DNA from: Spirochaetales bacterium
Lineage (GTDB): Bacteria; Spirochaetota; Spirochaetia; Sphaerochaetales; Sphaerochaetaceae
Assembly (NCBI GenBank): GCA_022785155.1
Contig: JALFRH010000225.1
Location: 1 to 16,623 of the forward strand
Direction of reading: 5' to 3'
DNA: 16,623 bases
The notes beneath the pieces are model-generated. The model was not told the DNA's origin. It ran no database searches and saw nothing but the letters and a program-made list of their open reading frames with translations. How positions within the stretch are numbered: the stretch's first letter is position 1; the number at the start of each line of letters is the position of its first letter. The position numbers and the translations under genes were made by a program. Positions 1 to 8,318 of this stretch are shown piece by piece.

Positions 1-403
1 TATATGTATCAGTGTCAAACTTTACGGTATAGTGAATTGTCTTTTTTGCTTTCTCTTCATCAGTTCCTGATGGTGCTGTCCCTCCTAAGTACAAAGGAGT
101 AACATTAATAGTAAATTTGACATTTGAGTCATCAGTTATAGCTTTATAAAAAAAGTAGAAAGTCTTATCAACTAAACTAACGGTTCCATCAGAGATATTA
201 ACTGATTCAGCCAATTGTATTTGAGTATCACTTGAATAATCTGCATTTGATGAAAAACCAAATAGATATTCATCCCCGTCAAGAGCTAATTTCAAATTGG
301 TAGTAGCTTTATTGTTTGCCTCTGTTAATCCACTACTAACAGTAGCAAAGACAAAATTTGTAACTAATGCAAGCATCAAAAAAAAGATTAAACACTTTTT
401 CAT
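1..403 (-). CDS. Pilin-like secreted subunit, partial (C-terminus beyond left edge)
   Basis: The reading frame is open from an ATG at 403 to the window edge, about 134 codons, so the C-terminal part is missing. It starts with a signal peptide (MKKC, then a hydrophobic run ending near NFVFA). The mature part resembles the 198-aa subunit at 1051-1647: both have a stretch like L-x-L-x-x-D followed by F-G-F-S-S-N (about residues 45-52 here) and later an aromatic strand followed by a charged turn and alternating hydrophobics. An AGGAGA ribosome site lies 5-6 bases upstream of the ATG, directly against the stop of the preceding gene (416-418), so it is the next gene of the pilus operon. Family assignment is by resemblance and operon position; the expected terminal strand motif cannot be checked because it lies outside the window. 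Confidence 0.8.
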   Translation of the reverse strand, partial: MKKCLIFFLMLALVTNFVFATVSSGLTEANNKATTNLKLALDGDEYLFGFSSNADYSSDTQIQLAESVNISDGTVSLVDKTFYFFYKAITDDSNVKFTINVTPLYLGGTAPSGTDEEKAKKTIHYTVKFDTDTY

Positions 404-415
404 TTCATTCTCCTA

Positions 416-1045
416 TTAGTTTGTTTTAACAGTCGCTGTAAGAGTTGCTGTATAAACATCAACTTTCTTATCGTAAGTATTCTCAGTAATTATCTGATCT
501 ATTTCGAGTGAACCACTTGAACCATAGATAACATTATCTTTTGTAATGGCAGTAGCAGAAAGAAGATCAGTTGCTACATCTGGATGTCCTGCAGAGATGA
601 CAACTCCACTTCCTGGAGTGGCAACATTTCCTGAATAAGCCTGAGGAACAAAAGATAGTTTCCAACCAATATTATCGGGTTCATCTTCTGCACTACCTGT
701 TAGTCTGCCACTTATTTTTAGTTCAATTACAACACTATCATGAGAAACAATGTTCCAGTTAAGAACTAAATCATTTCCTGTTGCATACCAATTGGTATTA
801 CCTGCGGGGGTTTGATTCAATCCCGTAATGGCAGGAAGAGAGAGATAGTATGTGATAACATTAGTGTTTTCACCTGCTGAGAACCATACTATTCCTGCGT
901 TCTGTTTCAATTGAAGAACAACATCTGTTTTTGCTGCATCAGTGGCTGACTTTTTAATATTCACACTACCTGCTGAACCAGATGATGTTGCAAATGCTGT
1001 CATGATTACTCCCATGACAAGGAGAACTGCGATAAATCTTTTCAT
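416..1045 (-). CDS. Pilin-like secreted subunit (209 aa)
   Basis: I do not recognise a named family. A signal peptide is clear (MKRF plus a hydrophobic core, cleavage likely near residues 19-25). The mature protein is Ser/Thr/Asn-rich with alternating hydrophobic residues typical of an all-beta fold. Two features link it to its neighbours: a W-N-I-V strand with a short turn before an I-E-L-K-I-S strand (about residues 95-110), and a C-terminal strand D-V-Y-T-A-T-L-T-A-T-V-K-T-N matching the G-x-Y-x-[AG]-x-V-x-I end of the other subunits. A ribosome site (AGGAGAG and AGGA) lies just upstream, overlapping the stop of the 198-aa gene. Inferred role: structural or minor subunit of the chaperone-usher fibre, exported to the periplasm and assembled by the chaperone at 8319-9050. 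Confidence 0.85.
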   Translation of the reverse strand: MKRFIAVLLVMGVIMTAFATSSGSAGSVNIKKSATDAAKTDVVLQLKQNAGIVWFSAGENTNVITYYLSLPAITGLNQTPAGNTNWYATGNDLVLNWNIVSHDSVVIELKISGRLTGSAEDEPDNIGWKLSFVPQAYSGNVATPGSGVVISAGHPDVATDLLSATAITKDNVIYGSSGSLEIDQIITENTYDKKVDVYTATLTATVKTN

Positions 1046-1050
1046 AATTC

Positions 1051-1647
1051 CTACTCTCCTACAAAAAGATTCAATTTTACTGTACCTGAATAGTCGCCAG
1101 GCACGACATCCTCGACTCCGTTTGCAAAGATATCCAGAGGGATGGAGTCACAATCCCCATAGATAGTAGTGTCGGTTCTTTCGTACACAACACCTTCATA
1201 AAAAACGGTTTCAGAAGTAAGTATCTTCTCTTCACCATCTTTACTTATGTAACTGATGGAAACTGGGAATTCCCCGATTCCACCATTAACAACTGGGTCA
1301 ACTCTCTTTAGAGAAGAGATAGATATCTTCATCACAAATGGTTTGGAAGAAAGAACCTTCCACCAGATGTAGACCTTCTGATCTCCAAGAGTCACTTCTT
1401 TTTTATCTTCCGAAACAGAGAGCTCAACTCCTCTTGAAGTGATATCCTCCACTTCATCATCAAGGCTCTTTATTTCATTGGATGAGAAACCAAAGGAATA
1501 ACGAGCATTGATTTCATCCTCAAGGTTCAGTGCAACCTGTACACTGTTAGCGGCAATAATATTTTGGGAATAGAGCATCATGTCCTTCGAAAGGAAGGAT
1601 AAAGAGAGGAAACATATAATGATCATCCATCTCTTATAGATATTCAT
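1051..1647 (-). CDS. Pilin-like secreted subunit (198 aa)
   Basis: The protein starts with a basic-hydrophobic export signal (MNIYKRW, hydrophobic to about residue 20; a second weak hydrophobic patch follows before QNIIAANS). The body has F-G-F-S-S-N near residue 52, shared with the partial subunit at the left edge, a V-Y-I-W-W-K-V strand near 92, and ends V-P-G-D-Y-S-G-T-V-K-L-N-L-F-V. That last strand is the pilin-type terminal strand. The start ATG has a GGAGG about 10 bases upstream inside the end of the 188-aa gene, and the genes are 2 bases apart, so translation is probably coupled. Likely a fibre subunit; which position it takes in the fibre cannot be read from the sequence. Confidence 0.85.
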   Translation of the reverse strand: MNIYKRWMIIICFLSLSFLSKDMMLYSQNIIAANSVQVALNLEDEINARYSFGFSSNEIKSLDDEVEDITSRGVELSVSEDKKEVTLGDQKVYIWWKVLSSKPFVMKISISSLKRVDPVVNGGIGEFPVSISYISKDGEEKILTSETVFYEGVVYERTDTTIYGDCDSIPLDIFANGVEDVVPGDYSGTVKLNLFVGE

Positions 1648-1649
1648 CT

Positions 1650-2216
1650 TCAGATCGCCTCCAGAGAAATATTCACAATTGCCTCATACTCACCAGCCCA
1701 TGCATTACTACCAATAGACCATTCAAACAAAAGAGAAGCAAACTCAACTCCGTTTCTTGGTCCTTGAGGAAGAACATTCATCTCTAAAATTCCTTGTCCT
1801 ACTTCTTTTACTGTTATTCCCTCTACGTTATATTCATGACTATTAAAAATAACGTTCATCGGAATAGTTTGATTTCCCATTCTTGCAACCCAGCCATCTC
1901 CCGCATCGACACGGATTATCGCTGAGTACTCTTCACTTTGGTTGCCGTAATAAAGAAGAGAGAGTTCAAGGGAATCAACTCCGCTTTCAAGGAATGAAAG
2001 CGAGTATATTCCATTGTTTTCTATCAACGTATCTGTTCCTGTTTCAAGCTCTAACTCAAATACCAAGTGATCCATTCTCATGACATCAGAAGGGAAGGAA
2101 ATGGCATAGTCCTCTGGAATACGAGTCCTGATGACCATAGGCTTCTCCATATCCTCAGCTATAAGGAGGAAAGGAATAATCATTATCAAAAATAAACTAA
2201 TCAATATCTTCTTCAT
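1650..2216 (-). CDS. Pilin-like secreted subunit (188 aa)
   Basis: A short secreted beta-rich protein. Signal peptide MKK plus a strongly hydrophobic segment ending near LLIAED. The mature region has alternating hydrophobic strands and ends W-A-G-E-Y-E-A-I-V-N-I-S-L-E-A-I, the best match in this cluster to the chaperone-usher pilin terminal strand. Only a few aromatic residues and no cysteine are visible, so no disulphide is expected. A strong GGAGG ribosome site lies 7 bases before the ATG, in the 12-base gap after the 421-aa gene. Its single domain and small size suit a repeating or linker subunit, but that is inference. Confidence 0.85.
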   Translation of the reverse strand: MKKILISLFLIMIIPFLLIAEDMEKPMVIRTRIPEDYAISFPSDVMRMDHLVFELELETGTDTLIENNGIYSLSFLESGVDSLELSLLYYGNQSEEYSAIIRVDAGDGWVARMGNQTIPMNVIFNSHEYNVEGITVKEVGQGILEMNVLPQGPRNGVEFASLLFEWSIGSNAWAGEYEAIVNISLEAI

Positions 2217-2228
2217 TACTTTTCCTCC

Positions 2229-3494
2229 TTATTCAGTAACAACATGAACATATATCTCACCTTCGTATTTACCCTGAAGCAAAGTGACATCACTCTGCTC
2301 TAACTTAATCTGCATCTCAGCTTGGTATTCTCTGTAAACAGCTGCTTTATCTCCATGAGGAGCACCATATTTAACCATCGTCACAGCACCATCTAAAAGA
2401 ACCCAATCCGACTTCAAGTCACTAAAAGCCGTACTAGTTGATACAGACGCTGTCCCATCAAATGTATTTTCATTTCCTGATGCTAGATCTACTAATTTTG
2501 CCTCAAAGTTAATACTGTTGGCACTTGTTAACTGTGTATCATAAGAAAGGTCATCTTTTACCAAAACAAAATTATCCCCAGCCACAAGTGGATCGGCAGA
2601 TGAAGAAAGGAAAATTGCATTCCTTGTTGTTTTATATTTATTTTTCTCATAAGAGTTCCCCAAAAAGTACATATAGGAAAGACTACATACTGGAATCCAT
2701 ACTCCTCTGTTTGATACTTCAAGATTTATATTTGAGGCACCAGGATACATATTGATTGCAAGGGAAGCAGGATTCTCACTAGCCTTACTTGTAGAATCAG
2801 TAGCCCCATCATAATATCCAGTAAATGGTAATGTAAGTGATCCTTGCGATTTAGCTCCATCAAAATCTACAGTGATTGTGATGATGGCAGAATAATCGTT
2901 CGCCTCAATCAAAGGATAAATAATTTGTTGCCCATTTTCCTCGACAATCAATCTATCATTCTCTGCATCAACCGTTCCAGGAAGAACAAGAACAACGTCA
3001 AACCACTGTTTCCAGTCATACGAAGTTGAAAGGTTGGGATTAAAAGTTCCAACAGGATTAGAATTACTCAACTTCATAATATCACCAGGATCATAGTCAG
3101 TAACATATACAGCATTACCCTTCGAATCATAGGAACTGAAACGATATGTTTTAGGGTAAAAATATAATTCGAAAGGCCTTTTAAAATCAGGATTCGAAAG
3201 GGATGTCATATACATTCCGTTCGGACAACTAATAGATATGGTGAAAGGACTATTACCATAATCCTTAGAAATACCTGATAGTTTAATCATGGCTATCATT
3301 TCAGTATCATCATAATAGTTTTCCTTATTTGCTGGTTGCAGCCAGTCAACACCACCTTTAAAGTAATTATTTCCAATAGGTATACCAGCAAAACCTGCAA
3401 AAGGACCTATATCAAATGAAGGCTTATCTGCAGCCAAAAGGCTAAAAGGTAACAGAATTATAACAAAAGTTGTAACAACAAGCCTTTTCATCAT
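2229..3494 (-). CDS. Two-domain pilus subunit, candidate tip adhesin (421 aa)
   Basis: Twice the size of the neighbouring subunits. Signal peptide MMKR plus hydrophobic core ending near LLAAD (residue 23). The first half closes with A-N-D-Y-S-A-I-I-T-I-T-V (about residues 198-209) and the protein ends L-Q-G-K-Y-E-G-E-I-Y-V-H-V-V; both look like the terminal pilin strand, so I read it as two tandem pilin-fold domains. In known chaperone-usher systems the two-domain subunit is usually the tip adhesin (lectin domain plus pilin domain); applying that here is inference, and the usual adhesin has a non-pilin first domain. The start overlaps the stop of the 226-aa gene (ATGA) with GGAGG 7 bases upstream of the first of two in-frame ATGs; the second ATG (3491) is also possible. 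Confidence 0.85.
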   Translation of the reverse strand: MMKRLVVTTFVIILLPFSLLAADKPSFDIGPFAGFAGIPIGNNYFKGGVDWLQPANKENYYDDTEMIAMIKLSGISKDYGNSPFTISISCPNGMYMTSLSNPDFKRPFELYFYPKTYRFSSYDSKGNAVYVTDYDPGDIMKLSNSNPVGTFNPNLSTSYDWKQWFDVVLVLPGTVDAENDRLIVEENGQQIIYPLIEANDYSAIITITVDFDGAKSQGSLTLPFTGYYDGATDSTSKASENPASLAINMYPGASNINLEVSNRGVWIPVCSLSYMYFLGNSYEKNKYKTTRNAIFLSSSADPLVAGDNFVLVKDDLSYDTQLTSANSINFEAKLVDLASGNENTFDGTASVSTSTAFSDLKSDWVLLDGAVTMVKYGAPHGDKAAVYREYQAEMQIKLEQSDVTLLQGKYEGEIYVHVVTE

Positions 3495-4171
3495 GTCTTT
3501 GCCTCCAGTTTTATTGTAACGAGAGCATAATAGTTACCCGCTGGTACTGTGTCAGGATAATCTGATATTGTCTTCGTTGATTGCTCTGTGAACATGAATG
3601 TGATATTTCCATCAATACTTCCACTTAAACCGCTTTTTTTTATGTCATCAGGCATAAAGTCATATTTAAACCATTTATCTGTAGTCCAAGTGACAGAACT
3701 TTCAGTAATACCGCTTTCATTTACAATTGAGCCAGAACCTGTCTCATTGTTTAGAAGCAAATATCCATTGTGACTTGAGATTTCACTAGAACTCGTATAA
3801 TAACCAAATGAATAATAAACACGCATGATATATGGAAGTTCTGCATGTAAATTATCTCCATATGTATTTTTACTAGTAAGCAAATCAGCCTTAATAGAGA
3901 CATTAAAACCAGTATTGGCAACCATTGACCATTTGGCAATGATTCGCCCCTCTTTCATCACACCGTACTGTACAAGATCCTCTTCAATATCGAATGGCAT
4001 ACCTAATAGGAATGATGTTGATTGTGTAGAAAGTGGTGTCACGCTTACATGAAGAACACTTCCAGATGCACCTTGTATTTTCACAGCCTTGGATGTAGCA
4101 GGTGTTACAGCGCCTACTACAAAAGATGAAATTATTATAATAGATGCAAAGCAGATTATAAACTTTCTCAT
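3491..4171 (-). CDS. Pilin-like secreted subunit (226 aa)
   Basis: Signal peptide MRKF plus a hydrophobic segment ending near VVGA (about residue 21), then a Ser/Thr-rich segment with alternating hydrophobics (S-V-L-H-V-S-V), which could be a donor strand. The middle has I-I-A-K-W-S-M-V-A-N-T-G-F-N-V-S-I-K, the strand-turn-strand pattern seen in several subunits here, and the end is V-P-A-G-N-Y-Y-A-L-V-T-I-K-L-E-A. Its start overlaps the previous stop by ATGA; the ribosome site is weak, suggesting translational coupling. The gene carries an eight-base A tract (on the coding strand) at 3634-3641 in mid-gene, a possible slippage site. Inferred fibre subunit. Confidence 0.85.
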   Translation of the reverse strand: MRKFIICFASIIIISSFVVGAVTPATSKAVKIQGASGSVLHVSVTPLSTQSTSFLLGMPFDIEEDLVQYGVMKEGRIIAKWSMVANTGFNVSIKADLLTSKNTYGDNLHAELPYIMRVYYSFGYYTSSSEISSHNGYLLLNNETGSGSIVNESGITESSVTWTTDKWFKYDFMPDDIKKSGLSGSIDGNITFMFTEQSTKTISDYPDTVPAGNYYALVTIKLEAKT

Positions 4172-4845
4172 GAGTTCACCACCAAATTTATAGTTACCGA
4201 TGCCTTATAAACACCTTTCGAAGCAGTTGAATAATCATTTTCCCTTATTGCCATACCTACAGAACCTTGAAACCTCCAGTTTTCAAGTTCACTTGTAGTA
4301 ACTCTCCAACTGCAACCTAATGTTCCACTTGTTTCTTCAACTGTCATTGCAGTTGTAGCTCCAGATTTAATTTCTGTCGTTCCTCCATTTTTTCCAGTTG
4401 TTTTGTAATTAGTTGTAAAAACGCAAGTCACATCTCTTAGCTCATAATATGCGGTAAGATATTCGTCCTTTTCATTAACCTCTGCTGTCAGAGGATCTAT
4501 TATTATGTTACACGTGAAACTGCCTTTATCGCTATTGCCGCCGTTTCCACTAACTCTAAAAGAAAATATTACATGATCTTCATAAGGCTCGAGACTTGAA
4601 GGCGAAAACTCAGTTGATGTCGTCTTTAAGTGATTTGTATATGGAGTAAGATAAATCGTAGAGCCTGCCGTTACATTTTGTAGAGTTCCTGTCAAAGCAT
4701 CATATACTTCCATTTCTATGTATTCAGTATCACTACTTCCAACCTTATATGCCCTAATCATAAAGGATGCTGTATCTGAAGTCACAGCAAATAGTGAGAA
4801 TGATGTAGCTAACAATACAAGTAGAGTAATTATAACTTTCTTCAT
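4168..4845 (-). CDS. Pilin-like secreted subunit, first after usher (225 aa)
   Basis: Signal peptide MKKV plus hydrophobic core ending near SLFA (about residue 20). The mature protein starts with a Thr/Ser segment then F-M-I-R-A-Y-K-V. Three cysteines (around residues 111, 141 and 179) could allow one disulphide, unlike most other subunits. It ends S-K-G-V-Y-K-A-S-V-T-I-N-L-V-V, the shared terminal strand. The start codon overlaps the usher stop (ATGA), preceded by a strong GGAGGAGG, so it is probably the best-translated subunit, consistent with a major shaft subunit. That ranking is inferred from the ribosome site and position only. Confidence 0.85.
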   Translation of the reverse strand: MKKVIITLLVLLATSFSLFAVTSDTASFMIRAYKVGSSDTEYIEMEVYDALTGTLQNVTAGSTIYLTPYTNHLKTTSTEFSPSSLEPYEDHVIFSFRVSGNGGNSDKGSFTCNIIIDPLTAEVNEKDEYLTAYYELRDVTCVFTTNYKTTGKNGGTTEIKSGATTAMTVEETSGTLGCSWRVTTSELENWRFQGSVGMAIRENDYSTASKGVYKASVTINLVVNS

Positions 4846-7800
4846 ACAGCCTCCTCCCCATAAATCATGTCCCAGAATGAATTGGCGGTGATATTCGATG
4901 TAAGGTCATATAGTCTTGTCCTCATATATGGATATGGGAGGAAATCATCAGATATAGACTCCTGACCTTCCACCATGCCTATCCTGTCATAACGGTTGGA
5001 GTCAGTTACAACGAGTATATTCATGACCCAGACCCCGTTTTCCTTTGTATCGAATACATACTCTCCTTTATCCATTTCAGAGAGAACGAATACTCCGTTT
5101 CTATCTGTAAAGAGATAGAGATCTGTGTCTTCAAGTGTCATTTCACCATTTTCATCCCTCTCAACTCTATAGACAGGAGATGAGCCGTTGGACCAGATAT
5201 TTCCTTCATCGTCCCTTACTATTCCCGAGAGTGTATATTGCTCCTTACCCACAAGAACAAGTACATATCCCTTTCTTTCTTCAACAGGAACAAACACATT
5301 GAAGGTATCTGAGCCACCAAGGGAATCTTCGTTATAGGAATAGAGGGAGAGGGATGTGGCTGTTGTAGTGCTTAAGCCTTTATAGAGAGTATCTCCAATA
5401 AAGGATGATGGAATATCCTGGCTGGAGGATCCAACTTCTCCAATGGCAAGAGTATTATTCCTTATGGCTCCCTTTTGTTTGATCAACAAGAAGTTGGAAG
5501 GAACAGAAGAAGACAGAGCCCATAACCCCTTCTCTGCAATAAGAAGAGACGTTGAAGCAGATAGTGTTGCGTTTATATTCTCCATTCCTCCATTTCCTGA
5601 TAATGAACCTGAGAAGGAGAATATGCTGCCTGAGTGTGAGAAATCAGAAGAGAAAGAGTACTGCTCTATATCCCTTACATCTGTTGTGGTTGTCTTCAGC
5701 CAGAATGAAGTGGAGCCCAAAGACAATGAAGAAGAAATAGATACTCCATCCTTGGATCCAGAAAGAGTGTTGGAGACCGGTCCCAGTTTGAAGGAAGCAG
5801 AAACTCTTGCCTGATGGGAAATAGGATCATCGCCTCTCTGGCTGAATGTAGAAGAAAGTGATAGGCCTACCTTTCCAAGGTTAAAGGAGAGGGCCGATGA
5901 CAAATACCACTGTGACAGCTCCTCATATCCTGGAACCAGTGTTCCTGATAGAGAAACCGAGTATCCCATATCGAAGATTGAACCACTGAAGGAACCTGAA
6001 GCGAAGAGTGAGTGCTTGTCGTCCAATGTCCAGGAAGTCGGGCTGGTATATCCAAGAGTAAGGGTCAATGCCTTTACCAGCGAGAAATCTGTATAGAACT
6101 GCTGGGAGGCCCTAAAGTAGAGGGTTGGAATACTAAGGCTTCCATTGTAGGCAGGGGATGAGAGATTAAGATTCATCTTCGCTGTTCCAAAGGCATTGGC
6201 AAATGTAAACTCACTGTTGAGCCTTATGGATGGATTAAAATCATAAAGGACATTCGGTGCTGTCTTGAATGAAAGGGTGAAAGCACCTGTAAGAGTATCT
6301 GAAAGACCGATGTTGAGATAAGAAGATACTGCAAAATCCCTTAGATCATACTGCAGCTTCTTGTTTCCAAGTAGATAGATATCAAACTGGAAGGGATCTT
6401 TTTCCGTATCCCAGGTTACACTCTTCCTGCCAAAGGCAAGGGCGGCGCCATAGTAGGCTTCACCCTTCATTAAGAGGGAAGACGAGTAATTGACATCCAT
6501 TTCAATCACTTCTCCCTGGCTTCCGTCCAGAGGGTTTATTTCGATTTTTATGTGGTTGGCACCTGTATAGAGCACAAAGTCCCTTAAAGAGTAGACACCC
6601 TTACTCAGGGTCTTTCTGAATATCTCTTTATCGCCATTGTAGACTCTCACATCGCTTTCTTTTTCTACAGTAATGGTCTTTTCCAGTCCACTTCCACCTC
6701 TCTCTCCATTTCCATACTGGCTTGATTTATCAAAGCGGATACCGAAAGGAGTTCCTGAAGTAGACTGCAGGTCTGGAGCAACGTTTCCCCACTCCAGACG
6801 TATGGATTGGGACTCGAAGTCTTTCCAGAAATAATAGGAGCCCCAATTGATGTATGTGCTTCCTCCACTGTAGCCGGCACTCCATGTATAGCGGCCGTAG
6901 GTATCACCGATACGTAGGTTGCTGGAGCTCTGAAGTGAAACCCTGAGCCTGGAGAGGACATCTTCTTTTTCAAGACTTGAAATAGAAGCGGAGAAACTCA
7001 AAGAAGAGGACAAATACCATTTTGCAGGAGTCAAAAGCGTTGCACCCGAAATAGGACGAGGCTGGGAGATACTGTTGCTGCCCTTTATGGATATTATTCC
7101 CATAGGCATATCTTCAGCATTGAATTCAACTTCAACTGAGTAAGCGAATGTATCTATATATACTTCGACTCCAAGGGAACTTAGAGTCATGGAGTCAATC
7201 CACTCCCTCTCTTCTCCAAAGATCCTCTTTTGGGCCTCTTCAGTAAGGAATGGAATGGAGTAATCCTTCAGTTCAGGGTAATAGAGAGATGCTTCTCCGT
7301 TTTCTATGTTTACTGTAATTACTCCCACCGGGCTACCGTTGATATATAGATCGAACCAATATATGCCGTCATATAGGTCGAAAGAATCACCGGAAACATA
7401 GAAATCAGCCCAAGGGTCTTGAACTTCTGCACTCACAGGTTTTTCTTCAACCAAGGTTCTTATAGGCTCCATAAAGACAGGAGTCTCAGGAATCAAGGTG
7501 CTCTCCACACTGATTATCTCAGGTGTGGAAGGGACCAAAACCCTTTCCGGGGTTATAAAGGATGGAACGGAAGGAACAAGTTCTTTCTCAACAGAAATAA
7601 TGGATGGAACCTCTGGAACTAGAACTTCTTCCTTGGCGGTGAATGTAGGCGTAGGAGGAACAAGGACTTCCTCTACTATTGCAATTATGGGCTTCGGAGG
7701 AACCGCTTCAGCAGGAATTGGAGATTGGGATACAGTTCCGCCCTCCATTTCTTCATACAGAATATCTTCCACTATCTCAGGTTCGACAATCTCCTCGATT

Positions 7801-8291
7801 ATCTCAAGTTCTTCCACAACTTGTTTCTCTTCAGGCAGAAGAATGTCGAACTCTTCAAAAGGAATTGAATCCACGACTACAGGTATTTGAGTGTAATCGA
7901 TGAGTTCGTCTTCCTGATATTCTTCTTCAACTGGTGATTCTTCAGCTACAATAACTACCAAATCCCTTCCCATTTCTTCTTTCGGCGATACGTCAACATA
8001 AAGATGGAGAAGAAGCAAGGCCAAAAGAAGAATGAGAAGGTATACAATACAGAAAACGTAGATGGGCTTTTTATCCTCTACGAGCTTTCCTTTATCCAGC
8101 TTATCAACCAGAAGGAAAACCTTGAGGATAATGTATACGCCCACCAAAGAAACAAATAAAAGGCCTAGGACGACAATAGAAGAAATCGGAGTTTTTGAGC
8201 CAATGAAAAACAGGACTGTGCCCAGAAATACCAGGCTAAGCCCTATAGCAGACAATACCAATGAAATCAGTGGTAAAGGCCTTTTTTTCAT
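4842..8291 (-). CDS. Outer-membrane usher (FimD/PapC-like) with N-terminal inner-membrane anchor and repeat stalk
   Basis: 1149 aa; ordinary ushers are about 800-880. From residue 295 on it reads as an usher: N-domain with G-I-Y-W-F-D-L-Y-I-N-G (309-319); a Ser-rich amphipathic beta-barrel from about 425; a plug domain at about 536-605, with V-Y-N-G-D-K-E-I-F then L-S-K-G-V-Y-S-L-R-D-F, matching the usher middle domain; more barrel to about 940; and a C-terminal beta domain at about 1005-1095 with T-D-R-N-G-V-F-V-L. Ushers form the outer-membrane pore that accepts chaperone-subunit complexes. The first 295 residues are foreign to the family: three hydrophobic helices (about 6-31, 37-62, 77-99) with Lys-rich ends placing them N-in, an acidic segment (about 105-185) and a Pro stalk of 14-residue repeats (193-290). 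No ordinary signal peptide is visible. CGGAG lies 7 bases before the ATG, 27 bases after the chaperone stop. No break in frame is seen. Confidence 0.9.
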   Translation of the reverse strand: MKKRPLPLISLVLSAIGLSLVFLGTVLFFIGSKTPISSIVVLGLLFVSLVGVYIILKVFLLVDKLDKGKLVEDKKPIYVFCIVYLLILLLALLLLHLYVDVSPKEEMGRDLVVIVAEESPVEEEYQEDELIDYTQIPVVVDSIPFEEFDILLPEEKQVVEELEIIEEIVEPEIVEDILYEEMEGGTVSQSPIPAEAVPPKPIIAIVEEVLVPPTPTFTAKEEVLVPEVPSIISVEKELVPSVPSFITPERVLVPSTPEIISVESTLIPETPVFMEPIRTLVEEKPVSAEVQDPWADFYVSGDSFDLYDGIYWFDLYINGSPVGVITVNIENGEASLYYPELKDYSIPFLTEEAQKRIFGEEREWIDSMTLSSLGVEVYIDTFAYSVEVEFNAEDMPMGIISIKGSNSISQPRPISGATLLTPAKWYLSSSLSFSASISSLEKEDVLSRLRVSLQSSSNLRIGDTYGRYTWSAGYSGGSTYINWGSYYFWKDFESQSIRLEWGNVAPDLQSTSGTPFGIRFDKSSQYGNGERGGSGLEKTITVEKESDVRVYNGDKEIFRKTLSKGVYSLRDFVLYTGANHIKIEINPLDGSQGEVIEMDVNYSSSLLMKGEAYYGAALAFGRKSVTWDTEKDPFQFDIYLLGNKKLQYDLRDFAVSSYLNIGLSDTLTGAFTLSFKTAPNVLYDFNPSIRLNSEFTFANAFGTAKMNLNLSSPAYNGSLSIPTLYFRASQQFYTDFSLVKALTLTLGYTSPTSWTLDDKHSLFASGSFSGSIFDMGYSVSLSGTLVPGYEELSQWYLSSALSFNLGKVGLSLSSTFSQRGDDPISHQARVSASFKLGPVSNTLSGSKDGVSISSSLSLGSTSFWLKTTTTDVRDIEQYSFSSDFSHSGSIFSFSGSLSGNGGMENINATLSASTSLLIAEKGLWALSSSVPSNFLLIKQKGAIRNNTLAIGEVGSSSQDIPSSFIGDTLYKGLSTTTATSLSLYSYNEDSLGGSDTFNVFVPVEERKGYVLVLVGKEQYTLSGIVRDDEGNIWSNGSSPVYRVERDENGEMTLEDTDLYLFTDRNGVFVLSEMDKGEYVFDTKENGVWVMNILVVTDSNRYDRIGMVEGQESISDDFLPYPYMRTRLYDLTSNITANSFWDMIYGEEAV
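7422..7715 (-). repeat. 42-bp coding repeats: Pro-rich 14-residue stalk in the usher
   Basis: The usher residues 193-290 fall into seven units of exactly 14 residues, the middle five (207-276, bases 7464-7673) clear and the outer two degenerate. The consensus is roughly E-x-x-L-V-P-x-x-P-x-[FI]-x-x-x, for example L-V-P-P-T-P-T-F, L-V-P-E-V-P-S-I, L-V-P-S-V-P-S-F, L-V-P-S-T-P-E-I and L-I-P-E-T-P-V-F. The invariant P-x-x-P spacing suggests an extended polyproline-like rod. The DNA repeats have diverged, so the period is best seen in protein. Confidence 0.85.
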
Positions 8292-8318
8292 TGTACGACT
8301 CCGAAAAGTTCTTATGCT

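Noticed and set aside
7498..7890. 130-codon plus-strand frame opposite the usher stalk, rich in Gly, Ser and Thr
   Set aside because: It is the antisense image of the Pro/Glu repeats; no ribosome site or promoter supports it.
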